A DNA stretch of 9,720 nucleotides from an uncultured Verrucomicrobiota bacterium (GCA_946481225.1 CAMLNJ010000071.1:1-9720), one strand, 5' to 3'. Shown: positions 1 to 6,918, counted from the stretch's first letter. Notes: generated by a model not told the origin, from the sequence alone. A program made the numbers and translations.

Positions 1-604
1 TGGCGAAGGTATCCGCGACGTCGTGAAACACCCGGGAAATCGCGACGAGGCGATCGTCGGCGATGCGCGTCGCGCCTTGGCGCTCGGCGAGGAGCGCGGC
101 GCGTCCGGTGGCGTCGACGAGGAAGCGCGCGGTCAGCTCGGAGGCGCGCGACGTAGTATCGATGGATCGGATACGCCATACGGTCGACGCGGGGAAGCGT
201 TCGCACTCGAAGGCGTTCACCTCGGTGCAAACGGCGACGCCGAGCGCTCGCGCCTCTTCGACGAGCCGGGCGTCAAAGCGCGGTCGGTCGAGGAGCCAGC
301 CGCGCTGGTCGGGGTGGAGGATGAATTCGTTGTCGTAGGGCTCGTCCGAACCCCAGGCGGCGCGGCTTGCATGAGTGGTCCTGTGGCCGTCGGCGGCGAA
401 AGTTTCCCAGAGGCCGAGCGAGGCGAGGACGGCGCGCGCGCCGGGCGGGAGCGTCTCGCCGACTTTTTCCCTTGGAGCGGGCGGCCTCGCCAGCACCGCC
501 ACCGAATGCGCGGGGGCGTGCCGCTTCAGCGCGATGGCCGTGGCGAGGCCGGCGGGGCCGCCGCCGAGGATGGCGACGTCGAAGCGGGTGGCGGCGGCGG
601 GCAT
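1..604 (-). CDS. LodB-like FAD-dependent maturase for a quinoprotein oxidase (partial, C-terminus outside window)
   Basis: The first 201 residues of a flavoprotein are visible. An N-terminal FAD-binding fold starts with VAILGGGPAG (residues 10-19), the dinucleotide-binding GxGxxG loop. It is followed by EKVGETLPPGA (46-56), WGSDEP (84-89) and GWLLDRPRFD (102-111). The second FAD motif DATGR lies at 164-168 and DDRLVAIS at 183-190. This series is typical of the tryptophan-halogenase/geranylgeranyl-reductase-like group that contains LodB and GoxB. In the Marinomonas lod system LodB is required to form the cysteine tryptophylquinone of LodA. The LodA-like gene two genes upstream in the same direction makes that role the best inference here. 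The gene starts 56 bases after the stop of the 145-aa gene. No in-frame start lies between that stop and 604, and there is no Shine-Dalgarno; the bases before ATG are pyrimidine-rich. A flavin halogenase or generic oxidoreductase remains possible on sequence alone. Confidence 0.85.
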   Translation of the reverse strand, partial: MPAAATRFDVAILGGGPAGLATAIALKRHAPAHSVAVLARPPAPREKVGETLPPGARAVLASLGLWETFAADGHRTTHASRAAWGSDEPYDNEFILHPDQRGWLLDRPRFDARLVEEARALGVAVCTEVNAFECERFPASTVWRIRSIDTTSRASELTARFLVDATGRAALLAERQGATRIADDRLVAISRVFHDVADTFA

Positions 605-660
605 GGGCGGATGGTGCGGCGGGCGGTTCTGATCGGCGGCGGGGGCGCGGCGGAGGCTTC

Positions 661-1098
661 TCAGCTCGGGTCGTCCTGGCGGACGGCATACCACGAGCAC
701 ACGACCCCGGCGGGAGCGACGGTGCCGGGCGCGCCGCCGGAGTGCGGGATGGTGCGCACGATGGAGCCGGTGATCGCGGGGCGCTGATCGACGCCGTTGG
801 GCCAGGGCGGGACGACGAAGCCGAGGTAGTCGTAGATCCACTCTTCGCCGGAAACGACGCCCTTGCCTTGGAAACGGACCACGCCGGGGTAGCCGCCGTT
901 GATGGAGCCGTTGAGCTGGAGCGCCCAGCCGGGGCCGAAGATCGAGCCGGAGAGCACGCCCTCGGGGGCGGCGTCGATGCGGATGGTGGCGCGGCCGAAT
1001 TCGAGGTTATTGAAGGCGGTGTCGACGTTCGGGTCGTTGAGCAGGCTGCGGTAGGTCCAGAGACCGACGAGGCTGCCGATGTTGGGTTTTTGGCTCAT
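661..1098 (-). CDS. 145-aa protein of unknown function encoded between the LodA-like and LodB-like genes
   Basis: I do not recognise a named family. The protein starts MSQKPNIGSLVGLWTYRSLL and has the look of a compact beta-rich domain. It alternates hydrophobic strands with Gly/Asn turns, for example GSIFGPGWALQLNGSINGG (51-69), VVRFQGKGVVSGEEWIYDY (73-91) and ITGSIVRTIPHS (109-120). It ends VCSWYAVRQDDPS. There is no signal peptide, membrane segment or metal-binding motif. The ATG at 1098 is chosen because the open frame upstream of it overlaps the end of the LodA-like gene and reads as a shadow. Only 13 bases separate this ATG from that gene's stop, so co-transcription is very likely. The aromatic- and Gly-rich character and position suggest a partner, subunit or maturation aid of the oxidase, but this is inference only. 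A lipocalin-like binding fold is possible. Confidence 0.8.
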   Translation of the reverse strand: MSQKPNIGSLVGLWTYRSLLNDPNVDTAFNNLEFGRATIRIDAAPEGVLSGSIFGPGWALQLNGSINGGYPGVVRFQGKGVVSGEEWIYDYLGFVVPPWPNGVDQRPAITGSIVRTIPHSGGAPGTVAPAGVVCSWYAVRQDDPS

Positions 1099-1112
1099 GG
1101 GCGGGGTCGGGT

Positions 1113-3152
1113 TCAGAGGTTTTGGGCTTCGACGATGTTGAAGGTGGAGTTGCCCTCGGCCTTCACGCCCTTGATGAAGCCGAGCGTTTTCCACGCGGTG
1201 ACCATCGCGAGGTCGCCCTCGTTGGTCTGCGGGATGCCGGTGGACCAATACACGCCGTTAACCCACATGGGGCGGTGCGAGGGCCACCAGTAGGTGGTCT
1301 GGACGACGGGCACGACCGGATCGCCGAGGCTGTCCGGGTAGATGTTGTTCCAGTCGGTGTAGGTGAGGTTGATGTCCTGCGTGGAGCACTCGTTGAAGTC
1401 GGACTGCCAGGGGAGCGCGCCGTATTTGGTGAGGTCGCCGGGTTCGAGGCCCTTGGTGAAATCGCTGCCTTGGCTAAGCGAGCCGGGAACGAAGTTCTGG
1501 CGCGCGGCGTGCGGGAGGTAGTCGGGGCTGACCTTGAGGCGGTAGGCCTTCGCGTAGATCGCGGGGTTGCGCATGATCCAGCAGGCTTCGGCGCCGGGGC
1601 AGAAGGCGCCGCCGAGCATGGTCGCGAGAGAACCGCGGTCGAGGGCCTCGCCGGAGGGTGTCGGCGGCAGGACGAATTTTTCGTCGCGCTCGTTGATGAA
1701 CTTACCCTCGGCCCACTGCTTCATGAAGAAGAGCTGGGTGTCGGTGAGGCGGAGGAACTTCGACGGCACCGTGTTGGTGAGGGGATTGTCGCCGCAGAGA
1801 TACGGCATGAGCATGAGCTTGCCGGTGGCGTAGCGCGGGTCGGGCGGGGTGAAGAGGTTTTCCTGACCGGGCTTGCGAAGGATGGAGTAGATGAAGGCGC
1901 GCTGTCCGGCGCGGCGGCGGGCGTCGGCGGGATTCTCGTCGGCGTGGGGCGGGACGGAGAGCTGGTTCGGGTCGAGGTTGCCGTTGGCGCCGGGCGTGGC
2001 GTTGTGCGGGTCGCCGCCGTTCATCTGCCCGACGTCCATGACGTAGGAGTAATACTGCGGGCGGGTGATGATGGGATAGATGTCGCGCCAGAAGTAGGGC
2101 CGGTAGTCGTTGTTCCAGCGGGCGAAGCGGCGCCATTCGGCGAGTTCGGCAGGGGTGCGGGGATTCTGCGGCGCGGGCGGGGTGGCGTTAAAAATCTGCG
2201 GCGCGGCGGCGAACTGGCGGACGGCGACGTCGTAGACGAGGTCGTCCATCGTGATGATGTCCACGATCTGGGGCGCGAAGCGGGGATAGCCGACGATGAC
2301 CCAGGCGGGGTCGCCCACGATGACGGTGGATTCGGAGGGATTGAGCGGCGGTTTGCCGTCCACGCTGATGGGCTTGTAGGCGATCTGGGCGGTGACGGGG
2401 CCGTCGGAGGTGTCGTCGAACCAGCCGTCGTTGTTGGCGTAGGTCTGGATCGAGGGCTGGCCGAGACCCTGTTTTGCGGAACCGGAGTTGCCGAAGCCGC
2501 CGAGGACGATGAGGCGGCTGGAGTCGCCCTGCTTGTAGACCTTGAGCTCGCCGAGGGTGTCGATGGAGCAGGGCTGGAGCGGAGGCGGGAAGGACTGGGG
2601 CGCGGAGGAGTTTTTGCCACGCGCGAATTCGGCGGAGCGAGGTTGTTTCGGGCCGAGACCGACGGTCTGCGGACCCGGGTCGATGATGAGGTGCTGGCGG
2701 ACGGCGGGGTCGGTGATGTCGGCGTTGCGCAGCGGGTGGTCGGGCGCGTAGCCGTGCTCGCCGTCGGTGGCGTCGAACTCATACCAAGCGGCTTTTTTGT
2801 TGGCGAGGTAGACGGTCCAGAGGACGTCGGTGACGGCGCCGACGATGCGCTGGCCGGAGGGCTGGTTCACGAACTCGATCTGGTCGCCGATCTTGAGCTC
2901 GCGGCCCTCGGGGTTGGCGTCGTCGTAGACGTAGACGCGAAAGCGGGCGGCCTGGCGCTTCACGCGGTTTTGCGCGTCCTTGAATTTCTCGACGCGTTTC
3001 TCGAGGCCGTCGGGGCCGATGACGGGCCGGCCCTCGGGATCGCACTCGATGGGGAGCACGCCGGCTTCGTCGGGCGAGAGGTAGAACTGGGTGGGGCTGT
3101 CGCCGAGACGGGCGATGCCGACGGAGGGATGGATTTTGAAAGTCGAAGGCAT
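1113..3152 (-). CDS. LodA/GoxA-like quinoprotein oxidase (CTQ-dependent amino-acid oxidase family)
   Basis: The 679-aa protein opens with the family hallmark FKIHPSVGIARLGDSP (residues 5-20), the N-terminal signature of the LodA group (L-lysine epsilon-oxidase; glycine oxidase GoxA). LodA itself has 726 residues by memory. These enzymes oxidatively deaminate amino acids, releasing ammonia and hydrogen peroxide, and carry a cysteine tryptophylquinone built from their own Cys and Trp. Candidates here are C518 in GGAFCPGAEACW and W582 in ALPWQSDF. Their spacing of 64 is close to the Cys516-Trp581 pair remembered for LodA. TYWWPSHRPMW (620-630) lies in the C-terminal region. No signal peptide or membrane segment is seen. 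The ATG at 3152 is used because it begins the family N-terminus; the frame stays open upstream but only as a shadow inside the tyrosinase gene. It starts 22 bases after the tyrosinase stop, with CCCTCCTCCC instead of a Shine-Dalgarno. The substrate cannot be told from sequence. Confidence 0.9.
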   Translation of the reverse strand: MPSTFKIHPSVGIARLGDSPTQFYLSPDEAGVLPIECDPEGRPVIGPDGLEKRVEKFKDAQNRVKRQAARFRVYVYDDANPEGRELKIGDQIEFVNQPSGQRIVGAVTDVLWTVYLANKKAAWYEFDATDGEHGYAPDHPLRNADITDPAVRQHLIIDPGPQTVGLGPKQPRSAEFARGKNSSAPQSFPPPLQPCSIDTLGELKVYKQGDSSRLIVLGGFGNSGSAKQGLGQPSIQTYANNDGWFDDTSDGPVTAQIAYKPISVDGKPPLNPSESTVIVGDPAWVIVGYPRFAPQIVDIITMDDLVYDVAVRQFAAAPQIFNATPPAPQNPRTPAELAEWRRFARWNNDYRPYFWRDIYPIITRPQYYSYVMDVGQMNGGDPHNATPGANGNLDPNQLSVPPHADENPADARRRAGQRAFIYSILRKPGQENLFTPPDPRYATGKLMLMPYLCGDNPLTNTVPSKFLRLTDTQLFFMKQWAEGKFINERDEKFVLPPTPSGEALDRGSLATMLGGAFCPGAEACWIMRNPAIYAKAYRLKVSPDYLPHAARQNFVPGSLSQGSDFTKGLEPGDLTKYGALPWQSDFNECSTQDINLTYTDWNNIYPDSLGDPVVPVVQTTYWWPSHRPMWVNGVYWSTGIPQTNEGDLAMVTAWKTLGFIKGVKAEGNSTFNIVEAQNL

Positions 3153-3174
3153 GGGAGGAGGGCGTCGGGGCGGT

Positions 3175-5256
3175 TCAGTCGAAGAAGTTGAGCGAGACGG
3201 CATCGAGGCGGAGGACGTCGGGCTGCGGGCGTCCGTCGGGGCCGACGACGACGACGTGGATATGGAAGTCCGTGGCGCCCTTCTGGCGGAGGCGCTCGAT
3301 GGTCTTGGTGGCGTCGAGGTGGACGTTGCCCGGGGTCTTCGGGTGGCGGTGGCGGAAGTCGCCCGGCGGGCGGGGGCCGGCGGGCGGGGCGCAATGGCCG
3401 GGGCCCCCGATGCAGGGGCCGCCGAACATCGCGAAGTGACCGACGTAGTGGTCGTTGCCCTTGGTGGGCGTGTTCTCGTCGGCGTCGGGCTCGTTGATGA
3501 ACACGCGAAGGATGCCGCCGCCCTCGGTCGAGTGGCGGATGCCGTGAAGGCGCACCTCGGCGCGCGAGTGGTTTTCAAGCGTGCGAGCGGAGACGCGAGC
3601 CTTGGCGGATTTGAAGCGGGCGATGGGCGTGGAGGGCTCGGCCTCGAAGACGCTGGAGCCGAGCTGGTATTCGTAGCCGAGTTTCGCGGCGCTGAGGGTG
3701 TCGCCGACGTTGAACTCAAAGGGCGGCAGGATCGACGAGAGGTTGTCGGGGTCGAGGCCGGGGTGCTTCTTTTGCCACGCGTCCCAGAGGCGGTCGACGT
3801 TGCTGTGGTGGGCCCAGAACAGCGGGTCGAAGGTGGTCGTGCTGTTGGAGAACATGTCGCCGTATTTCGGCGAGACGCGGTTCTGGGGATTGTCGCCGTC
3901 CTTGAAGTTCGGGTTCTGGCCGCCGGAGAAGAGGTGGAGCAGGTTGTGGACGTTCTCGAGCGCGCCGAAAAACTGGTTGTCGGCGGGGCCGCTGCCGAAG
4001 GTGAAGAACTGGTCGATCTCGAGGAGATGGTCCATGTCCTCGGGGCGCGGGTAGTTCTCGAAGAGCGCGGAGCTGCCGCCCGGCCAACGGAGGCGGTGCC
4101 AGAGGGGATTGGCGGCCTCGAGGGCGGCGAGGATGGGCTCGTTGTCGGCCGGCGTAGTGGAATAGGGGATACCGGCCGCGGCGAACAGTCGCGGGGCGGA
4201 GTCGTAGGTCTTGCCCTTGATGGCGGCGAGTTTTTGCCAGGTGTCGTCGGGGATCTTGCCCTTCAGGGCGGCGAGCACGCCGTCGTCGACGAAGCAGTGG
4301 TAGGCCACGGGCACGGTGCCGTTGTCGATGGCGTCGCCGCCAGGGAAGTTCTGGTTGTCGTCGGTCCAATCCCAATACGGCAGCGTGATGGAGGGATCGA
4401 TGTCCTGGAGACGTTTCTCGAAGAGATAGAGGTAGGCGCGGTGCCAGGGGAGAAACTCCTCCCAGTTGTGCTGGCAGTTGGAGGCGTGGATGCGGGCCCA
4501 GTAGTTGAAGCTCCGCTCGTCCATGTAGTAGTCGTCGTAGGTATGCATCTGCGCGATGGCGTCGCGCAGGCGCTGGAGCTCGTCGGGGGTGAGCGCGTTG
4601 ACGTTTTTGCGGACCTTGAGGCCGTTGCAGTCCGCGCGTTGCTCGTTGAGGTTTCGGGTCGAGAGCGGATGCGCCTCGTGGCCGAGCGCGAGGGCGCGGA
4701 GCTTGGAGGCGTGGAGGCCGGAGGATTTCAGGTGATGGCGGTCATCGGCGGGGCAGCCGTCGTCGATCCACTGTTCGATAAACTGGATGTCCGCCGCCGC
4801 GACGGGGCGGCCGCCCCACGGCAGGGGAGGAAATTGGGAGCCGTCGAAAGGCGCCTCGCCTTTGAGGCCCTTGATCAGCCCCGAGGCGGCGCCCCGCCCC
4901 GCGCCGCCGGTCGAGGCGGAGGCGGGGCACGTCGCGGAGGCAGGGACCTCCGGCGGCGCGGACATCGGCCGGCCAGCGCCGGAAGGACAACCGCAGGTGG
5001 AAGCGGAGGCAGAGGCGGATGGCGTGGAGCCCTGCGGAGGGGTGGACGCGGTCTCTCCTGGAGCCGGAGCGATCATGCGCACGCCGTAGAGGCGGAGTTC
5101 GAGCAGTTCGGGCAGGGGTAGCTCCCAGAACCGATGATAGCCTTGGTAGGAGGGATCGGCGTCGCCGGCGGCTTCGTTGAGGATGCGTTTGACCCTTTGA
5201 TAGCGACTCTCGGAACCGGAATCCGAAGGGGAACCGGACGTGGCAGGGGGATTCAT
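3175..5256 (-). CDS. Tyrosinase / polyphenol oxidase (type-3 copper) with extended N-terminal region
   Basis: This 693-aa protein has a central tyrosinase domain, roughly residues 215-500. Copper A ligands are probably H257, H263 and H272 in IHASNCQH and FLPWHRAYL. C261-x-H263 is placed like the Cys-His thioether of plant, fungal and molluscan enzymes. Copper B ligands are H437 and H441 in ENVHNLLH, and H484 in DPLFWAHHSNVDRLW. Such enzymes oxidise phenols or catechols to o-quinones with O2. Residues 540-693 form a C-terminal beta-rich domain (RVFINEPDADENTP, YVGHFAMFGG) as in long polyphenol oxidases, where it covers the active site. The N-terminal 210 residues are unusual: a Ser/Ala/Pro-rich linker with CGC (88-90), then LIKGLKGEAPFDG and FIEQWIDDGCP (127-169). 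The latter resembles the tail of a cytochrome-c-like domain without a CxxCH haem motif. No signal peptide is visible. It is first in the four-gene unit; the ATG at 5256 has no Shine-Dalgarno. Confidence 0.9.
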   Translation of the reverse strand: MNPPATSGSPSDSGSESRYQRVKRILNEAAGDADPSYQGYHRFWELPLPELLELRLYGVRMIAPAPGETASTPPQGSTPSASASASTCGCPSGAGRPMSAPPEVPASATCPASASTGGAGRGAASGLIKGLKGEAPFDGSQFPPLPWGGRPVAAADIQFIEQWIDDGCPADDRHHLKSSGLHASKLRALALGHEAHPLSTRNLNEQRADCNGLKVRKNVNALTPDELQRLRDAIAQMHTYDDYYMDERSFNYWARIHASNCQHNWEEFLPWHRAYLYLFEKRLQDIDPSITLPYWDWTDDNQNFPGGDAIDNGTVPVAYHCFVDDGVLAALKGKIPDDTWQKLAAIKGKTYDSAPRLFAAAGIPYSTTPADNEPILAALEAANPLWHRLRWPGGSSALFENYPRPEDMDHLLEIDQFFTFGSGPADNQFFGALENVHNLLHLFSGGQNPNFKDGDNPQNRVSPKYGDMFSNSTTTFDPLFWAHHSNVDRLWDAWQKKHPGLDPDNLSSILPPFEFNVGDTLSAAKLGYEYQLGSSVFEAEPSTPIARFKSAKARVSARTLENHSRAEVRLHGIRHSTEGGGILRVFINEPDADENTPTKGNDHYVGHFAMFGGPCIGGPGHCAPPAGPRPPGDFRHRHPKTPGNVHLDATKTIERLRQKGATDFHIHVVVVGPDGRPQPDVLRLDAVSLNFFD

Positions 5257-5274
5257 ATTGGTTAGTGTTACTAC

Positions 5275-5290
5275 GTATTATTTGATCAAA
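5275..5290 (-). promoter_or_regulatory. Possible operator/promoter element before the tyrosinase start
   Basis: The perfect 10-bp palindrome TTTGATCAAA (5281-5290) directly adjoins a -10-like TAATAC read on the minus strand. It lies 25-34 bases upstream of the tyrosinase ATG, where a repressor or activator would act. It is too short to be an FNR-type site (TTGAT-N4-ATCAA) and no partner repeat is seen, so it is only a candidate. Confidence 0.2.
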
Positions 5291-5336
5291 AAAATTCGCC
5301 CTACTGAATCTATCGGAAGCGCTCCGTTTGGGCGTG

Positions 5337-5357
5337 TGGCCTGCCGGGGGCAGGCCA
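5337..5357. repeat. Perfect 9-bp hairpin in the upstream region of the tyrosinase operon
   Basis: TGGCCTGCC and GGCAGGCCA form a perfect 9-bp stem around a GGG loop. No T-run follows on either strand, so it is not a usual intrinsic terminator. It lies about 80 bases upstream of the tyrosinase ATG and could be a leader structure, a regulator site or an isolated copy of an extragenic repeat. No second copy is seen in the window. Confidence 0.55.
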
Positions 5358-5795
5358 ATCAGGTAAACATGGGCCTAGTCCACATACTAACAGGCACCTA
5401 GGGCCTCGCTGCCAGATTTACGAAAGAGCTCCTAACAAAAGTAATTATGATCCAACGCAAAATATGCGCACCCATTAAGGCAACTTAATTTAATGGCGTT
5501 ATGTCGTCGCCCTTATGCACCTAATCGCGTGGATTACGGCCACCGAGGAAGTTCTACACCTTCTCTCGGACAAAAGCGCAGATAAGACGCCGAAATTCCC
5601 GGTGCTTCACTTAGGGGCGAATTCCGTAAGCAAATCTCAGGGCCTTTTTATGTCTTTCGCCCGCGGGCGGGCTGATGGTGCGCAATGCGCGCGCAAACGC
5701 CCCCGCGTCGGCTGCAATTCCTCTGACAAAGGCTGCGAAGAAAAATCTGAAGCACTGAGCTCTGGAGGAACGCCGTCCCCGGCGGCCGCGATCAA

Positions 5796-6096
5796 CTACC
5801 GCGCCGCCTTCACCAGCATGAGCGCTTGGGCGAAAAAAATCCGCCCCGCGCCATCTCCGTCACGCTCGACGGCGCGGAGCCGGACGATGCCCAGGAGCGT
5901 CGCCAAGACCTGTTCATGCATCGCCTCCAAGTCCGAGGTGGCGCAACCGGCCGCGAGCGCGGCCCGGTCTGCGCCTTGGGCGTGATCACCGGTCGAGCCC
6001 GGGATCGCCGACGTGATCGCGCGGCGCCTCGACGTAGCGCGCGAGCAACGCGTGATGAAGCGCAGGCGAAAGGGGGCGGAGCAGGGCGGCGGGCAT
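5796..6096 (-). pseudogene. RsbU N-terminal-domain-like protein split by an apparent one-base frameshift
   Basis: Two adjacent minus-strand frames together look like one small helical domain. Frame 1 begins at ATG 6096 and gives 36 residues (MPAALLRPLSPALHHALLAR, then YVEAPRDHVGDPGLDR), stopping at TGA 5986. Dropping one T at 5988 lets the next frame continue DHAQGADRAALAAGCATSDL, EAMHEQVLATLL and FFAQALMLVKAAR, ending at TAG 5796. The joined product of about 99 residues matches the pattern of the RsbU N-terminal domain. That pattern is a LLxRY helix, a middle helix, an IHxxxL helix and a final FFxxAL helix; the domain binds the RsbT-type switch kinase in stress partner-switching. The domain-only length could mean a stand-alone adaptor or the front of a lost SpoIIE-type phosphatase. 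Either the gene is broken or the base is a sequencing error. The family call is from remembered motifs and is moderate. Confidence 0.55.
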
Positions 6097-6211
6097 TTGG
6101 AGGCGCGACGATGCCGAGGGGTGCCGCGAACCCCGCGATGAAACTCCTTTCCCGCGCCAATAACGATGGGCTCATACCCTGCCCCGCCCGCCGCACGCGC
6201 CTTGCCTCCGC

Positions 6212-6799
6212 TCAAGCGCCCACCGCGCGCTTCACCAGCGCCGCGATCGGCGCGGGCAACTCCAGCGCCAGCGCCGCGGCCTGCGCGGCCGGGCTCATCT
6301 TGCGCCAGGTCTTCCTCAAAATATCGACGAACTTCTCCTCGGTGTAGTCCGCGTGCGCCGCCGCGAACTCCGCGATCTCGTTTTCCAAAAACACGAGGCA
6401 AGCCGCGTCCTCCAGAGCCTGCGTGCCGGCGTTGGTCTTCAGCCCGGTTTTCGAAACCCAGGTCGCGACCTCCGCCGCCTCGGCCTCGGCCACGCCGCTC
6501 TCGATCAAAATCTCCCGCGCGCGCTCCGCCTGCTTCACGTAGAGTCCTCGGCGCCACGCGTGGTAGCCGGCCTTGTCCATCGGATACGTGTCGCGTGGCG
6601 TCTTCCACCGCTCGAGATGCTGGCAACGCGCCGCAAGCCGCAGGATCTCGGCCGCGTCCGGCACGAGTTTCACCACCCACGCTTCGATGCGTTCTCCGTA
6701 AACCAACTCGGCGGCGCGGCCGTCCGCGGCGCGTTTCGGATCGGCGGCGTGCGCCGCATCGATCGCGGCGCGGGCTTTGGCGTAGGCTTCGGTGCTCAT
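6212..6799 (-). CDS. DUF4202 domain-containing protein
   Basis: The 195-aa protein fits the DUF4202 family over its whole length. It has an N-terminal ARAAIDAAHAADP and then ELVYGERIEAWVVKLVPDA. The strongly conserved AARCQHLERWKTPRDTYPMD follows, then GYHAWRRGL. The C-terminal half has LEDAACLVFLENE and KFVDILRKTWRKMSP. The biochemical role of the family is not known to me. The conserved His/Arg/Asp cluster around QHLERW suggests a ligand or metal site, but this is inference. It is a soluble protein with no signal peptide. ATG 6799 is chosen because the family match begins right after it. An in-frame ATG at 6856 would add 19 residues of poor character. The next gene upstream in the same direction ends at 6918, leaving 118 bases with hairpins, so the two may or may not share a transcript. 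Confidence 0.88.
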   Translation of the reverse strand: MSTEAYAKARAAIDAAHAADPKRAADGRAAELVYGERIEAWVVKLVPDAAEILRLAARCQHLERWKTPRDTYPMDKAGYHAWRRGLYVKQAERAREILIESGVAEAEAAEVATWVSKTGLKTNAGTQALEDAACLVFLENEIAEFAAAHADYTEEKFVDILRKTWRKMSPAAQAAALALELPAPIAALVKRAVGA

Positions 6800-6871
6800 T
6801 GGGAATCCAGATAGGCCGCGAAGTGTCGCGAAAGTCGCAAAATCAAAAGTCCGCATCTCCGGATCTTTTTT

Positions 6872-6918
6872 GCGGGCATTGCGGCCCGCCCTCCGTCGTC
6901 CAGGCGCTCCTTGCGCCT
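6872..6918. repeat. Two small hairpins between the 155-aa gene and the DUF4202 gene
   Basis: GCGGGC/GCCCGC (6872-6889, 6-nt loop) and AGGCGC/GCGCCT (6902-6918, 5-nt loop, touching the stop codon of the 155-aa gene) lie in tandem. On the plus strand a run of T precedes the first hairpin, so on the minus strand the stem is followed by A, not U. Neither strand therefore has a standard intrinsic terminator. They may be transcript-stabilising structures or chance GC-rich pairs. Confidence 0.4.

Larger units (their letters stand above)
5257..5795. other. Gene-free, AT-richer stretch upstream of the tyrosinase operon
   Basis: No convincing gene is seen here. The part nearest the tyrosinase start (about 5257-5500) is clearly richer in A and T than the flanking genes and should hold the operon promoter, read on the minus strand. 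A weak -10-like TAATAC sits on the minus strand at 5280-5275, about 19 bases before the ATG, but no good -35 box stands 16-18 bases further up. Other structures are a perfect hairpin (5337-5357), the palindrome TTTGATCAAA (5281-5290), the inverted pair CCATTAA/TTAATGG (5472-5496) and the 12-bp palindrome CGCCCGCGGGCG (5658-5669). A plus-strand open frame from 5515 has no family features; its second half only mirrors the coding frame of the RsbU-like remnant. Confidence 0.6.

Noticed and set aside
3153..3719. Longer N-terminus for the LodA-like protein (start near 3719)
   Set aside because: The extra residues are Ser/Pro/Arg/Ala-rich shadow sequence inside the tyrosinase gene, whereas the family N-terminal signature begins right after the ATG at 3152.
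1122..5121. Long plus-strand open frames (689 and 676 codons) antisense to the oxidase and tyrosinase genes
   Set aside because: They mirror strongly coding minus-strand frames. Their products are monotonous Val/Gly/Ala/Asp/Glu sequence with no motifs, as expected from C-ending codons on the opposite strand.
5515..5985. Plus-strand open frame of 156 codons in the region upstream of the tyrosinase
   Set aside because: It has no family features, and its second half is the reverse of the RsbU-like coding frame. The first 50 residues cannot be excluded but have no support.
6861..6890. Possible intrinsic terminator at the GCGGGC/GCCCGC hairpin
   Set aside because: The T-run precedes the stem on the plus strand and becomes an A-run after it on the minus strand, so it is on the wrong side in both directions.
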